A stretch of 64,000 bases of DNA from Pseudooceanicola marinus (GCF_002786295.1 NZ_PGTC01000017.1:390861-454860); one strand, 5' to 3'. Counted from the stretch's first letter, positions 8,385 through 19,344 are shown. The notes: generated by a model not told the origin, from the sequence alone. A program made the numbers and translations.

Positions 8385-8533
8385 CGGCAGGCGAACCGGC
8401 ATGGATGCACATCAACTGCGCGGGCCATGGGAATTGTGCCATGCTGCAGCGCAGATAAATTCGGGCCGAACCATCATTGCCATCCGTGCCGCGCCTGCCG
8501 CCGCCGGATCGAGATCGAGACCGAGGACAGCCG

Positions 8534-9760
8534 ATGCCCCTTTCAGATTCCCCCGCTCACTACGGCGCGGTCACCCGTGCCATCCACTGGCTGACCGCGC
8601 TGCTGATCCTGCTGGCCTGGCCCCTGGGCCTCTACGCCCACGCCCTGGCCGAGGAGATCCCCCATCTGACCGGGGCCGAGCAGGCCGCGCGGGTGACGCT
8701 GACCGCCACGCTGTTTTCCGTGCACAAGACCATGGGCGTGGCCGTGGTGCTGGTGTCGGTCCTGCGCCTGCTCTGGGCCTGGGTGCAGCCGCGCCCCGGG
8801 CTGGTCAAAGGGGACCACAAGACCGAAGCCCTGGCGGCGGAAACCGTGCACTACCTTCTCTACGCGCTGCTGATCGCCGTGCCGGTGACGGGCTGGATCC
8901 ACCATGCCGCCACCGCGGGCTTCGCCCCGATCCTGTGGCCCTTCGGGCAGTCCCTGCCCTTCGTGCCGCAAAGCGAAACCGTCGCGGCCCTCTTCACCAC
9001 TCTGCACTGGGCACTGGCCTGGGCCTTGGCGGTGGTGCTGGTGCTGCATATCGCCGGCGCGCTGAAACACCATGTGATCGACCGGGACGCCACCCTGCGC
9101 CGGATGCTGCGCGGCGCTGCCGTGGAAGGCAGCGCGACCCAGCCCGGCCACGCCCTGCCCGCCGGGGCCGCCCTGGTGCTGCTGCTGGCCGTGGCCGGCG
9201 CCGGCATCGCCCTGCGCCCCTCCGCCCCCGAGGCCGCCGGCAGCGCCCCGGCGCCCGCGCTTCAGGCCGCCCAAGGGGGCGACTGGCAGGTGACCGAAGG
9301 CGCCCTGTCGCTGGCGGTCACCCAGTTCGGCAATGTTGTCGAAGGCCAGTTCGCCGACTGGACCGCCGAGATCGAATGGGACGAGGACGCGGCACCCGGC
9401 GTCGCGGGCCATGTCACGGTGACAGTCTCGATCCCCTCTCTGACGCTTGGCTCCGTCACCTCCCAGGCGCTTGGCGGCGACTTCCTGGCGGCCGAGGAGC
9501 ATCCCACGGCCATCTTCGACGCCGACCTGCTGAAGCTGGAGAACGGCGGCCAGCGCGCCGAGGGCACCCTGACCCTGCGCGGCGAAACCGCGCCCCTCGC
9601 CTTCCCCTTCGAGCTGGCGATCGACGGCGACAGCGCCACCGCCTCGGCCGACTTTACCCTCGACCGCCGCGACTTCGGCGTGGGCGCGGGGATGACCGAC
9701 GAAAGCTCCGTCGCCTTTGCCGTCTCCGGCGGGTTCGAGCTGACCGCGGTCCGCGACTGA
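8534..9760 (+). CDS. Cytochrome b561-YceI domain fusion protein
   Basis: A 408-residue inner-membrane protein joining two domains. Residues about 10-200 form a four-helix cytochrome b561 with likely haem-ligand His residues (AIHWLTALL, SVHKTMGV, IHHAA, TLHWALAWALAVVLVLHIAGALKHH). After a further membrane helix and an Ala/Pro-rich linker, about 240-408 is a YceI domain (WQVTEGALSLAVTQFGNVVEG ... FTLDRRDFGVG). YceI folds bind isoprenoid lipids such as quinones, so the fusion suggests electron transfer coupled to a bound quinone. The ATG at 8534 follows GAGGA; upstream starts fall outside similarity. A stand-alone YceI lies downstream on the other strand. Confidence 0.9.
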   Translation: MPLSDSPAHYGAVTRAIHWLTALLILLAWPLGLYAHALAEEIPHLTGAEQAARVTLTATLFSVHKTMGVAVVLVSVLRLLWAWVQPRPGLVKGDHKTEALAAETVHYLLYALLIAVPVTGWIHHAATAGFAPILWPFGQSLPFVPQSETVAALFTTLHWALAWALAVVLVLHIAGALKHHVIDRDATLRRMLRGAAVEGSATQPGHALPAGAALVLLLAVAGAGIALRPSAPEAAGSAPAPALQAAQGGDWQVTEGALSLAVTQFGNVVEGQFADWTAEIEWDEDAAPGVAGHVTVTVSIPSLTLGSVTSQALGGDFLAAEEHPTAIFDADLLKLENGGQRAEGTLTLRGETAPLAFPFELAIDGDSATASADFTLDRRDFGVGAGMTDESSVAFAVSGGFELTAVRD

Positions 9761-9791
9761 CCGGGCCTTCCTCTCCCTTCTTAGCCAGCGG

Positions 9792-9823
9792 TGAAAAGGG
9801 CGGCCTTCGGGGCGCCCTTTTCC
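9792..9823 (+). terminator. Intrinsic terminator after b561-YceI
   Basis: A perfect GAAAAGGGCG/CGCCCTTTTC stem with an inner CC-TTCG-GG tetraloop, ending in TTTTCCTGT, about 30 bp after the stop codon. Confidence 0.8.
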
Positions 9824-10128
9824 TGTCGGACAGGGACGTGAAAGGATCGTTCCTGCGTCGCCCCATGGCTTGCGGTACGCAAGCGTCGCGCACGAAAGCC
9901 ATGGCGACAGCTCGGCACGGGAGGGCTAAAGCGCCGTCCCCCTGATCCTGGCACCGACATGCAGTCACAGAAACCTCCGCGGCCTGTCCAACCACCGCCG
10001 CGGCGTACCGGGCAGCTGCGGGACCTGTGGGTAACGCCAGCGCCCACCTCACCAACCGAACCAGCCTAGCCCCCCGATCTGGCGACGGTCCGCTCTCGGA
10101 GATGCCCCCCGGCGCCCTTACGCCAACC
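9824..10128. other. Intergenic stretch without recognisable gene
   Basis: About 300 bp between two converging transcription units. Short open frames exist on both strands but show no conserved motif, no plausible ribosome site and no family resemblance. Confidence 0.5.
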
Positions 10129-10160
10129 CAAAAGGGCCGCCCCTTTCGGGACGGCCCTCT
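10129..10160 (-). terminator. Intrinsic terminator after yceI
   Basis: Minus-strand stem AGGGCCG/CGGCCCT followed by TTTT, about 55 bp after the yceI stop. Confidence 0.65.
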
Positions 10161-10215
10161 CCGGCGGCCAGCAGTAGGGATGCACTCCCGACCGCAGGAC
10201 CCTGATGTCAGGGGA

Positions 10216-10791
10216 TCACTCGGCCTGCATGGCCTCGATGGAGATCTCGATTTCCACCTCGTCGCCGACGTAGGGGGCGAACATGCCCATGTCGTAGTCG
10301 GAACGCAGCACGGTGGTGGTGGCGTCGAAGCCGGCCCACTGCTTGCCTTCCATCGGATGCTCGCCCAGCTGGTTCAGCTTGGCGTCCAGCACGACCTCGT
10401 TGGTCACGCCGTTGATGGTCAGGTCGCCGGTGATCAGGCCGGTGTCCTCGCCGGTCACTTCGATCGAGGTCGAGGTGAACGACACGTTGTCGTTTTCGTC
10501 GGCGCCGAAGAAGTCACCGGTCAGGAAGTGCTTTGTACGGACGTCGATGCCGGTCAGCAGCGAGGAGGCCGGGAAGGCCACTTCGACGGAGGAGGCGGCG
10601 GGGTCTTCGGCGTCGAACATGATCGTGCCGTCAAAGCCCGAGAACATGCCGAAACCGGTGGAGAAGCCCAGGTGGTTGTAGTGGAACACGATCTGGGTGT
10701 GGGTGTTGTCCAGCGTGTATTCCACCGGCTCCGCAACGGCAGCGGTCGCGGCGGCAAGCGTCAGGGCGGAGCCGAGCAGCAGTTTCTTCAT
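10216..10791 (-). CDS. YceI family periplasmic protein
   Basis: A 191-residue secreted lipocalin-like protein with a clear signal peptide (MKKLLLGSALTLAAATAAVA, cleavage before EPVEYTLD). YceI hallmarks are YTLDNTHTQIVFHYNHLGFS at the mature N-terminus, DVRTKHFLTGDFF near residue 85 and GDLTINGVTNEV. Homologues bind polyisoprenoid or quinone-like lipids in the periplasm. GGAGG lies just upstream of the ATG. It may cooperate with the b561-YceI fusion encoded about 450 bp away, although the two genes converge and are separately terminated. Confidence 0.92.
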   Translation of the reverse strand: MKKLLLGSALTLAAATAAVAEPVEYTLDNTHTQIVFHYNHLGFSTGFGMFSGFDGTIMFDAEDPAASSVEVAFPASSLLTGIDVRTKHFLTGDFFGADENDNVSFTSTSIEVTGEDTGLITGDLTINGVTNEVVLDAKLNQLGEHPMEGKQWAGFDATTTVLRSDYDMGMFAPYVGDEVEIEISIEAMQAE

Positions 10792-10858
10792 GGGGTCCTA
10801 TCCTCCTTCGGGGGATGCGTTTTTCGATGGAGCCAAAGTTGCTGCGATGCCGCGTGAT

Positions 10859-10897
10859 CGCAATTCCACAGAAGCCCACAGGGTCTGTGGAATTGCG
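10859..10897. repeat. Perfect 14-bp inverted repeat upstream of yceI
   Basis: CGCAATTCCACAGA (10859-10872) and its exact reverse complement TCTGTGGAATTGCG (10884-10897) are separated by 11 bp. It lies 68 bp before the yceI start and about 300 bp before rpsF. No T-run follows. A regulator-binding site or a leader hairpin is likely. The rest of 10792-11196 shows no gene and must hold the rpsF promoter. Confidence 0.8.
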
Positions 10898-11196
10898 AAC
10901 ATCGCGACGCGGAATGCCGCCTATCCGTGCGCCGCCTCCCCCTTTAGAACGAGCTCCGGTCAAACCGGGCGGGGGTCAGCCCCCGCACTCCGGGATACTT
11001 CCAACAACGAGAAGAGGGGTCCCGCTCCCGGCGATCCGGCTGCGGCGGGTCACGGCGCTTGCCCTTTTGGGGGAAGGGCTGTAAGGGGAGGCCTCCTTCC
11101 GCAGGATATATGAACCGCGCAGTCTCTCGTGGACGGGTCGCGGAAGGACTTGGGACCCGCCCTTTGAAATGCGCCTCGACAGAAACAGGAGTGCAC

Positions 11197-11550
11197 ATGC
11201 CGCTTTACGAGCATGTCTTCATCGCGCGCCAGGACCTTTCCAACGCGCAGGCCGAAGGTCTCATCGAACATTTCGGCGCCGTCCTTTCCGACAACGGCGG
11301 CAAGCTGGTTGATCACGAATACTGGGGCGTCAAGACGATGGCCTACAAGATCAACAAGAACCGCAAGGGCCACTACGCCTTCCTGAAGTCGGACGCCCCG
11401 TCCGCCGCCATCCAGGAAATGGAACGCCTGATGCGTCTGCATGACGACGTGATGCGCGTCCTGACCATCAAGGTCGACGAGCACGCCGAGGGCCCCTCGG
11501 TCCAGATGCAGAAACGCGACGAGCGCGAAGAGCGCCGCGGTCGCCGCTGA
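11197..11550 (+). CDS. rpsF: 30S ribosomal protein S6
   Basis: A 117-residue small-subunit protein that binds 16S rRNA with S18. The start MPLYEHVFIARQDLSNAQ has AGGAG 6 nt upstream, and the conserved core YWGVKTMAYKINKNRKGHYAF is present. The C-terminus is a charged tail rich in Arg, Glu and Asp. It is first in the rpsF-rpsR-rplI operon, the standard bacterial order. The longer in-frame extension to 11059 is not part of S6. Confidence 0.98.
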   Translation: MPLYEHVFIARQDLSNAQAEGLIEHFGAVLSDNGGKLVDHEYWGVKTMAYKINKNRKGHYAFLKSDAPSAAIQEMERLMRLHDDVMRVLTIKVDEHAEGPSVQMQKRDEREERRGRR

Positions 11551-11576
11551 TCAGCCTGACAGAAAGGACATAAACC

Positions 11577-11804
11577 ATGGCCGCAAAACCGTTTTTCCGT
11601 CGCCGGAAGGTCTGCCCGTTCTCCGGTGAGAACGCGCCCAAGATCGACTACAAGGACACCCGTCTGCTGCAGCGCTACATCTCCGAGCGTGGCAAGATCG
11701 TGCCCTCCCGCATCACCGCCGTCTCGGCAAAGAAGCAGCGTGAACTGGCCCGTGCCATCAAGCGTGCCCGCTTCCTCGCCCTGCTGCCCTACGCCGTGAA
11801 GTAA
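11577..11804 (+). CDS. rpsR: 30S ribosomal protein S18
   Basis: A 75-residue protein starting [20 protein letters not shown], with the conserved [19 protein letters not shown] and the C-terminal [13 protein letters not shown]. Binds the platform of the 30S subunit with S6. It lies 26 bp after rpsF with AAAGGA upstream. Confidence 0.98.
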   Translation: MAAKPFFRRRKVCPFSGENAPKIDYKDTRLLQRYISERGKIVPSRITAVSAKKQRELARAIKRARFLALLPYAVK

Positions 11805-11816
11805 GGAGCGATACCA

Positions 11817-12431
11817 ATGGAAGTCATCCTTCTCGAACGCGTCGCCAAGCTCGGCCAGATGGGCGACGTCGTCTCCGTCAAGCCCGGCTACGCCCGCAAC
11901 TACCTGCTGCTGCAGGGCAAGGCGCTGACCGCCTCCAAGGAAAACATTGCTCACTTCGAAGCGCAGAAAGCGCAGCTCGAAGCGAACAACCTGGAGACCA
12001 AGAAAGAAGCCGAAGCCCTGGGCGAGAAACTCGACGGTCAGAAGTTCGTCGTGATTCGCGCAGCCTCCGACGGCGGCAACCTCTACGGCTCCGTGTCTCC
12101 GCGTGACGTGGCAAACGTCGCCACCGAGAACGGCTACACCGTCGAGCGCAAGCAGGTCATCATCCCCGATCCCATCAAGGAACTGGGCCTGCACACCGCC
12201 GTCGTGCACCTGCACCCGGAAGTGGAAGTCGAAGTGATCCTGAATGTCGCGCGTTCCCCCGAGGAAGCCGAGATCCAGGCACAGGGCAAGTCCATCCAGG
12301 AACTGGCTGCCGAGGAAGAAGCCGCCGCAGAGTTCGAGATCTCCGAACTCTTCGACGACCTCGGCTCTGCCGCCTCCGACGACGACGAGGGCGACGCCCC
12401 CGCCGCAGCGACCTCGGAGGACGAGGACTGA
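11817..12431 (+). CDS. rplI: 50S ribosomal protein L9
   Basis: Starts [31 protein letters not shown], the universal L9 N-terminal domain, followed by the long helix and a C-terminal domain ([16 protein letters not shown]). At 204 residues it is longer than E. coli L9 (149) because of an acidic Ala/Glu/Asp-rich tail from about residue 150, common in alphaproteobacteria. TAAGGAG precedes the ATG, 12 bp after rpsR. Confidence 0.98.
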   Translation: MEVILLERVAKLGQMGDVVSVKPGYARNYLLLQGKALTASKENIAHFEAQKAQLEANNLETKKEAEALGEKLDGQKFVVIRAASDGGNLYGSVSPRDVANVATENGYTVERKQVIIPDPIKELGLHTAVVHLHPEVEVEVILNVARSPEEAEIQAQGKSIQELAAEEEAAAEFEISELFDDLGSAASDDDEGDAPAAATSEDED

Positions 12432-12457
12432 TCCTCGCGTCTTCGCGTGAAATCATG

Positions 12458-12487
12458 AGCCGCGCCCCCCTGGGGCGCGGCTTTTTC
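12458..12487 (+). terminator. Intrinsic terminator of rpsF-rpsR-rplI operon
   Basis: The stem GCCGCGCCCC/GGGGCGCGGC with a short loop is followed by TTTTT, about 30 bp after the rplI stop. Confidence 0.9.
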
Positions 12488-12548
12488 GTGGCGGCGACCG
12501 CCCCGGGCCAAGGGGCTTGCCCCCTCGCCCGTGACCAGGCAGCCCCCC

Positions 12549-13964
<1,416 letters not shown>

Positions 13965-13998
13965 AAAATGTGCCGACCTGACGAGATTGGAGAGAGAA

Positions 13999-14478
13999 AT
14001 GCTCGACCCCAGAGACAAGCGTCTGCTGCTGGCCCTGCAACGTGATGCGCGCCGCACCAATGCCGATCTCGCCGAGGAGGTGGGGCTGTCGCTCTCGGCC
14101 TGCGCCAAGCGCGTGGCGCGGCTCTGGGCGGAGGGCTACCTGGCCCGGGCGGTGGCGCTGATCGACCGCCGCCGGTTCCGCAAGCCCGTTTCGGCGGCAG
14201 TGCTGGTCACGTTGACCGCGCCCAAGGCCTCGGTCAGCCAGGACTTCGCCCGTCGCATCACCGCCTGCGAACAGGTCACCCAGGTGCATGCGGTCACGGG
14301 GGAATTCGACTTCCTGCTGATCGTTCAGGAACGCTCGATCGACGCATACCACGACTTCGCCCAGGAGGTGTTCGGCGAATGGCCTTCGGTCGCCTCCTAT
14401 CGGACGAACTTCCTGCTGCGGTCCTTCAAGAACGAGAACACCCTGCCCGCCTTCTGCCTGACCGAGGTCGAGGACTGA
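13999..14478 (+). CDS. Lrp/AsnC family transcriptional regulator
   Basis: A 159-residue regulator. The N-terminal winged helix-turn-helix begins MLDPRDKRLLLALQRDARRTNADLAEEVGLS; the C-terminal RAM ligand-binding domain has VTQVHAVTGEFDFLLIVQERSIDAY. The ATG at 13999 is preceded by GGAGAGAG; an upstream in-frame TTG is less likely. It is transcribed divergently from dgdA. Lrp-family regulators often act on the adjacent amino-acid gene, so it probably senses an amino acid and controls dgdA. Confidence 0.93.
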   Translation: MLDPRDKRLLLALQRDARRTNADLAEEVGLSLSACAKRVARLWAEGYLARAVALIDRRRFRKPVSAAVLVTLTAPKASVSQDFARRITACEQVTQVHAVTGEFDFLLIVQERSIDAYHDFAQEVFGEWPSVASYRTNFLLRSFKNENTLPAFCLTEVED

Positions 14479-14481
14479 GCC

Positions 14482-15300
14482 CTACTCGGCCGCCAGCGCC
14501 GCCTCTTGCCGCAGAGGATCCAGATCGGCCAGCAGGGGGAACCGCTCTCGCAGCAGGCGCATCTGGAAGGATTTGAGCGGCTTCTCGGGCTTGAAGATCC
14601 CCCGGCTGTCGTTGCTGCCGTGGATCGAGCGCAGGTAGTAGAAGCGCATGTCGTTCACCACCCGGCTGGGGTGATGGATGGCCAGTTTGCTATGCGACAC
14701 CAGATAGACATTGCGCGGGCTGTCGGGCCGGGCCAGCAGGGTCAGCCCGAGGTTGGTATAGGGCACATCCCGGGTGTAGTAGCCATAGCCGCCCCCCTTC
14801 TCGCTGACCAGAGAGACCCCGCGAGAGAAGGACAGGAAGCAATAGGGCCGATGCGGCGGCACGCGCGGAATGGCCAGTTCGGCCTCGCGGCGCAGTTCGG
14901 TCATGAAATCGACCGAGAGCGCATCGTCATCATCCAGAACGATCTGAGCGACATGATCGTGGCCATGGCCCGCCACCAGTTCCTGCTGGATCTCGCGAAA
15001 TACCTCGCCGGCCGTGGCCGGGGGCCTGGGGTAGACCCGCGCCCGATCGCCCAGCACATCACCGGCCGCTTCGCGCAAAAGCTTCAGGTGCTCCTTGGGC
15101 AGATCCTCGCTGGTCAGAATGCCCAGGACGAAATCCTTGTCCTCCTGGTCCCGCAGGGACGCCAAAGCGATCTGCTGGAACATCCGGAACCGCTCGGCAA
15201 GACGGTCGGGGTCAAACAGGATCGCCTTGTCCCGGCTGGCCTTGGACCGCCAGGCCGATGTCCCGAAATAAGAATAACGCATCTGCACAAATCGCAGCAT
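14482..15300 (-). CDS. Putative glycosyltransferase (Rhodobacterales rhamnosyltransferase-like family)
   Basis: About 272 residues, related by pattern to the putative rhamnosyl transferase family common in Rhodobacterales: MRYSYFG near the N-terminus, DPDRLAERFRMFQQIALASLRDQEDKDFVLGILTSE, and an acidic nucleotide-sugar or metal motif in AQIVLDDDDALSVDFM near residue 140. It probably adds a sugar to a surface polysaccharide; donor and acceptor are unknown. The ATG at 15300 is preferred; an in-frame GTG at 15330 would add 10 residues. It converges on the Lrp gene with only 3 bp between stops. Confidence 0.75.
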   Translation of the reverse strand: MLRFVQMRYSYFGTSAWRSKASRDKAILFDPDRLAERFRMFQQIALASLRDQEDKDFVLGILTSEDLPKEHLKLLREAAGDVLGDRARVYPRPPATAGEVFREIQQELVAGHGHDHVAQIVLDDDDALSVDFMTELRREAELAIPRVPPHRPYCFLSFSRGVSLVSEKGGGYGYYTRDVPYTNLGLTLLARPDSPRNVYLVSHSKLAIHHPSRVVNDMRFYYLRSIHGSNDSRGIFKPEKPLKSFQMRLLRERFPLLADLDPLRQEAALAAE

Positions 15301-15545
15301 CGGATCCGTCCCAGATCTGATTTGTCCCACGGCGCGCCCGGCGGCGCCTCATCCTGTCCCCAAGGTATCTGACCAGGCGCCGGACAGACTGACGTTATTA
15401 AGCACCATTTGCCCGACCCCATCAAGGTGACCTGAACGTAGACGTATGTACGCCAGGGTCCATCGCCTGGCGCGGCGGCGGTTTGACCTGGCCGGCACGA
15501 AAACCGCCTGCAGCGGGGGAAGCAAATCCAAGCCTGGCCCGAAAC

Positions 15546-15574
15546 GTAAAAAGCCGCCCCGAGGGGCGGCTTTC
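15546..15574 (-). terminator. Intrinsic terminator after tig
   Basis: Minus-strand stem AAAGCCGCCCC/GGGGCGGCTTT with a 2-nt centre, followed by TTTTT, about 25 bp after the tig stop. Confidence 0.88.
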
Positions 15575-15599
15575 GCAAGAACTTAACTGGTGGGGCCGA

Positions 15600-16928
15600 T
15601 CACTCGTCTTCGAGTTCTTCGACGGCTTTCTGCAGGTCTTCCTTGGTGGTTTCCACCTCGGACACCTCGGCCAGCTCGAAGACATAGTCGACGACCTTGT
15701 CCTCGAAGATCGGCGCGCGCAGCTGCTGTTGCATCTGCGGGTTCTGCTGAACGAACTCGAAGAACTGGCGTTCCTGGCCCGGGTACTGACGCGCCTGGTT
15801 CATGACCGCCTGGGTCATTTCCTGGTCGGTCACTTCGACCTCGGCCTTCTGACCCAGCTCGGCCAGCAGCAGGCCCAGCTTCACGCGGCGCTCGGCGAGC
15901 TTGTTGTGCTCATCCGTCGGCTCGATCTTGTCGTGGTCGTGGCCCTGGTGATCCGGGTGTTCCTCGTGCCACAGCTGGTGCGCGATCTGGCCGGCTTCGG
16001 CCTCCACCAGGCTCGGCGGCAGCTCGAAGGACACGGTTTCGTCCAGAGCGTCCAGCAGCTTGCGCTTCATGACGGCGCGGGCGGCACCGGCATATTCGGC
16101 TTCCAGGCGCTCGGCGATCTGGGCCTTCAGCGCGGCGAGGTCCTCTGCGCCGAACTTCTTGGCCAGCTCGTCGTCGATCTCGGCGGCCTTCGGGGCCTTC
16201 ACTTCCTTGATCTTGCACTCGAAGACCGCGGCCTTGCCGGCCAGGTTCTCGGCGCCGTATTCCTCGGGGAAGGACACTTCGACGTTCTTCTCGTCGCCGG
16301 CCTTCACGCCGACCAGCTGTTCCTCGAAACCGGGGATGAAGCTGTTGGAGCCCAGGACCAGCGGATAGTCCTCGGCGGCACCGCCGTCGAAGGCTTCGCC
16401 GTCGATCTTGCCCAGGAAGTCGATGACGACCTGGTCGCCATCTTCGGCTGCGCCGTCCTTGGCTTCGAAGTCCTGCGCGGTCTCGGCCAGGTTGGCCAGG
16501 GCCTCTTCCACGGCATCGTCACCGGCCTTGGCAACCATCTTTTCCAGCTTGATGGACTTCAGGTCCACCTCGGGGATCTCCGGCAGCTTCTCGTAGGACA
16601 TCTCGACGACGACATCGTCGCCCTCTTTCCAGGTCTCGCCGTCAACCATGTTGACCGCGGGCTGCATGGCGGGCTTGTCGCCGGTCTCTTCGAAGTGGGC
16701 GTTCATGGCGCCGTCGACGCTTTCCTGCATCGCTTCGCCCAGAACCCGCTGGCCGAACTGCTTCTTCAGCAGAGCCATGGGCACCTTGCCCTTGCGGAAG
16801 CCCTTCATTTCGACTTCCGGCTGTGCTTCAGCCAGCTTCTCGTTGACCTTGGCATCCAGCTCATCGGCCGTGAGGGTGATCGTGTAGCCGCGTTTCAGCC
16901 CCTCATTCAGGGTCTCGGTGACCTGCAT
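15600..16928 (-). CDS. tig: Trigger factor (ribosome-associated chaperone/PPIase)
   Basis: A 442-residue chaperone that binds nascent chains at the exit tunnel. The ribosome-binding signature is GFRKGKVP near residue 43; the FKBP-type peptidyl-prolyl isomerase domain lies around 155-245 ([36 protein letters not shown]); the C-terminal substrate cradle follows. The start [17 protein letters not shown] at 16928 has AAGGA upstream; the longer frame to 17018 is not conserved. A His/Asp-rich stretch ([11 protein letters not shown]) near residue 330 is a minor oddity. Confidence 0.97.
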   Translation of the reverse strand: MQVTETLNEGLKRGYTITLTADELDAKVNEKLAEAQPEVEMKGFRKGKVPMALLKKQFGQRVLGEAMQESVDGAMNAHFEETGDKPAMQPAVNMVDGETWKEGDDVVVEMSYEKLPEIPEVDLKSIKLEKMVAKAGDDAVEEALANLAETAQDFEAKDGAAEDGDQVVIDFLGKIDGEAFDGGAAEDYPLVLGSNSFIPGFEEQLVGVKAGDEKNVEVSFPEEYGAENLAGKAAVFECKIKEVKAPKAAEIDDELAKKFGAEDLAALKAQIAERLEAEYAGAARAVMKRKLLDALDETVSFELPPSLVEAEAGQIAHQLWHEEHPDHQGHDHDKIEPTDEHNKLAERRVKLGLLLAELGQKAEVEVTDQEMTQAVMNQARQYPGQERQFFEFVQQNPQMQQQLRAPIFEDKVVDYVFELAEVSEVETTKEDLQKAVEELEDE

Positions 16929-17257
16929 CGTCGCTTGTCCTTCCATACCGGGGGCCGCGTCTCTCGCACGGCCATCGAAATCAGACGCCCTTCTATGAGC
17001 AGGCCTGCGCCGTTGCAAGGTATAAGGCAGCGGAATCCGCCTCTCCCGGCGCCTTTCTGCGCTGGGTCGGGCCTTTTGAGTCTGGGTACGGCGGCACGGG
17101 GCCCGGCGCGCGGCCCTGGTAGCCGCCCGGCCCCACTGCCGCAGCGGCCCGGTCGATCGGGACAGCGGTCGCCAAGGCAGATGAGCCGGGTCAAATGCCG
17201 GGGGCGGCTCCCCGGGCCGACCTCGGGTCCGGTCCGGGACCGGAGGCGCAAGACGGA
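16929..17257. other. Intergenic region without recognisable gene
   Basis: 329 bp upstream of tig and downstream of the PilJ-N-like gene. Open frames on both strands show biased composition but no conserved motif. It should hold the tig promoter; no clear element stands out. Confidence 0.5.
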
Positions 17258-18160
17258 TCAGCCGCTTTCGTAAAGCGTGACCGCCTGGTTCATCTCCCGC
17301 AGGGCGACCTCTCCGTGGTAGAGCAACCGCGACAGCTGCTCCGTCTCCACCGGTCCGCCCTCGGCAATCTCGCGCAGGATCGGGTCCATCCAGTCCCAGA
17401 TCGCCTGAACCAATTCCAGCTGCATGTCGACCTCGAAGGTGGGCGGAGGGATGATCCCCTCCCAGGCATTGCCCGCACGCAGCTTGTAGAGGCTGGAGCT
17501 GAAGAGGGCCACGGTGGACAGCAGCGCCTTGCGGTCCTCCTCGGGCGCGATGCCCCGCCCGACCATGCAGGCCTCCTTCAAGGCCTTCATGATCAGCATT
17601 CGCTGACGACCCGCGATGTTCAACGCCGTCGCCAGCTCCGGTGCGATCAGCCCCTCGCCATACAGGCGCTCCATCACACCAACCGAGGCGTTCATCTTCG
17701 CCAGGACGGCCGGGTTGCGCGCATGAATGGCCCGCAACGTGGCACTGCGACCGCGTTCGACGTAGAGCGACACCGCCTGCCCGTAGCCGCCCCAGAGCTC
17801 ATCCACCAGGGCGAGGCTCTCCAGCACCTCGGGTCGCGTCTCCACCGGCAGGCCGAGCTCCTCATCCCCGAACCGGAGGCCCCGCAAGGTACGGTCGAAA
17901 AGATCATGGGCGGCCTCGGCCCGGGCCAGGGCGTTCTCGGTCTGCACATCGGAATCGGCCATGCAGGCCAGCATGGCCATGCGCTGCGACAGCATGCGCT
18001 GGCGCCCGGCGAGGTTGATCTTGCGCTTAGCGGCCTCCGCCCCGATCAGCGTCTCCGCCTGCGCTGGCGGCGCGGGCGGCAGCACCACGCCCCCCAGGGC
18101 CAGGCAGAGAACGGACAGGACGGCGCAGAGGCGCCGGAACGGCAGGGTTGGCATCCTCAT
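17258..18160 (-). CDS. Periplasmic protein with duplicated PilJ/NarX-type sensor motif
   Basis: A 300-residue secreted protein: a signal peptide (hydrophobic residues about 8-35, ending PPAQA) then an all-helical domain. The motif [17 protein letters not shown] near residue 48 is the P-box-like core of type IV pili methyl-accepting chemotaxis transducer N-terminal domains, related to nitrate sensors. It recurs as [19 protein letters not shown] near residue 185. No membrane-signalling or kinase module follows, so it may bind a small ligand and act with another sensor. A second ATG at 18154 has better spacing from GAGGGA and may be the true start. Confidence 0.78.
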   Translation of the reverse strand: MRMPTLPFRRLCAVLSVLCLALGGVVLPPAPPAQAETLIGAEAAKRKINLAGRQRMLSQRMAMLACMADSDVQTENALARAEAAHDLFDRTLRGLRFGDEELGLPVETRPEVLESLALVDELWGGYGQAVSLYVERGRSATLRAIHARNPAVLAKMNASVGVMERLYGEGLIAPELATALNIAGRQRMLIMKALKEACMVGRGIAPEEDRKALLSTVALFSSSLYKLRAGNAWEGIIPPPTFEVDMQLELVQAIWDWMDPILREIAEGGPVETEQLSRLLYHGEVALREMNQAVTLYESG

Positions 18161-18231
18161 TCCCTCGGCTGCGGCAGGATGCCGGCAGAGAACCCCAGCC
18201 GGGTGGAGATTTCGTTAAGCCGCGCCGGCCG

Positions 18232-19344
18232 CTAGCGCAGGAAGGCGCGGAAGCGGAACAGGGCGAAGGCGAAAAGCCCGGTGCCGATGCCCGCCAGTGC
18301 CAGAAGCTGTGGCCAGACAACCGACAGCCCCGCGCCGCGGAACAGGATCGCCTGGGCGAGGATGGCGAAATGGGTATTGGGCGCGGCCAGCATGATCGTC
18401 TGGATCACCTCCGGCATCGACTCGCGCGGGGTCATGGTGCCTGACAGGACCTGCATCGGCAGGAAGACCAGCACCAGCAGCAGCCCGAACTGTGGCATGG
18501 AACCTGCCACCGTCGCCAGAAAGATGCCAAGCGCCGTGATCGCGTAGAGCTGAAGCGCGGTGCCGAAGATGAACAGCGGCAGCGACCCCGGGATCGGGAC
18601 CGCCAGCAGCCCCTCCACCACCACCCAGATCGCCAGGGCCGAGGCCAGCAGCACCACCGCGCCCATCGACCAGATCTTCGCCACCATGATCTCGGTCGCC
18701 GTCACCGGCATGACCAGCAGGTGTTCCACCGTACCGTATTCCCGTTCGCGGATTAGCGCCGCGCCCGTCAGCACGATGCCCAGCATGGTGATCGAGGTGA
18801 TGACGTCGGAAATCGCGCCGAACCAGCTTTGGCTGAGGTTCGGGTTGAAGCGCGCGCGCAGCACCAGGTCGGCGGGCATCTGCGGCGCGTCGCGGTGGCG
18901 GCTGAGGAATTCGTTCACCTCGTAGGTGACGATGCTTTGCACATAGCCGGTGCCGGTGAAGGCCTGGGTCATCCGCGTGGCATCGACGTTCAACTGGATC
19001 ACCGGCTGCCGCCCGGCCAGCAGGTCGCGCTGGAAATCCGCCGGGATGGTCAGGGCGAAGGTTTCCAGCCCGGCGTCCATGCGGGCGTCCATCTCGGCGG
19101 TGGAGATCATGTTGGGGGCGGTGAAATAGGGCGGATAGAAGGCCCCGGCGATCCGCGCCGACAGCTGTGACCCGTCCTCGTCGACAATGGCGATGGCCGC
19201 CTTGTTCAGCGTCTCGGGCATCGCCTTTGCCGAGGTGTAGATCGACAGGGAGAAGGAATAGACGATCAGGATCAGCAGGATCGGATCACGCAGCAGCCCG
19301 CGCAATTCCTTGATGCCGAGGTTCCAGACATTGGCCAGCCGCAT
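18232..19344 (-). CDS. ABC-2 type transporter permease (YhhJ-like)
   Basis: A 370-residue membrane protein: one N-terminal helix (PILLILIVYSFSLSIYTSA), a large periplasmic loop (about 45-170), then five helices (ISDVITSITMLGIVLTGAALIRERE, MGAVVLLASALAIWVVV and others). EREYGTVEHLLVMPVTATEIMVAKI is the ABC-2 permease signature. It lies 3 bp after the RbbA-like gene and forms the third gene of a system arranged like E. coli yhiI-rbbA-yhhJ. Probable role is export of drugs or lipophilic compounds with the upstream ATPase and HlyD protein. Confidence 0.9.
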   Translation of the reverse strand: MRLANVWNLGIKELRGLLRDPILLILIVYSFSLSIYTSAKAMPETLNKAAIAIVDEDGSQLSARIAGAFYPPYFTAPNMISTAEMDARMDAGLETFALTIPADFQRDLLAGRQPVIQLNVDATRMTQAFTGTGYVQSIVTYEVNEFLSRHRDAPQMPADLVLRARFNPNLSQSWFGAISDVITSITMLGIVLTGAALIREREYGTVEHLLVMPVTATEIMVAKIWSMGAVVLLASALAIWVVVEGLLAVPIPGSLPLFIFGTALQLYAITALGIFLATVAGSMPQFGLLLVLVFLPMQVLSGTMTPRESMPEVIQTIMLAAPNTHFAILAQAILFRGAGLSVVWPQLLALAGIGTGLFAFALFRFRAFLR

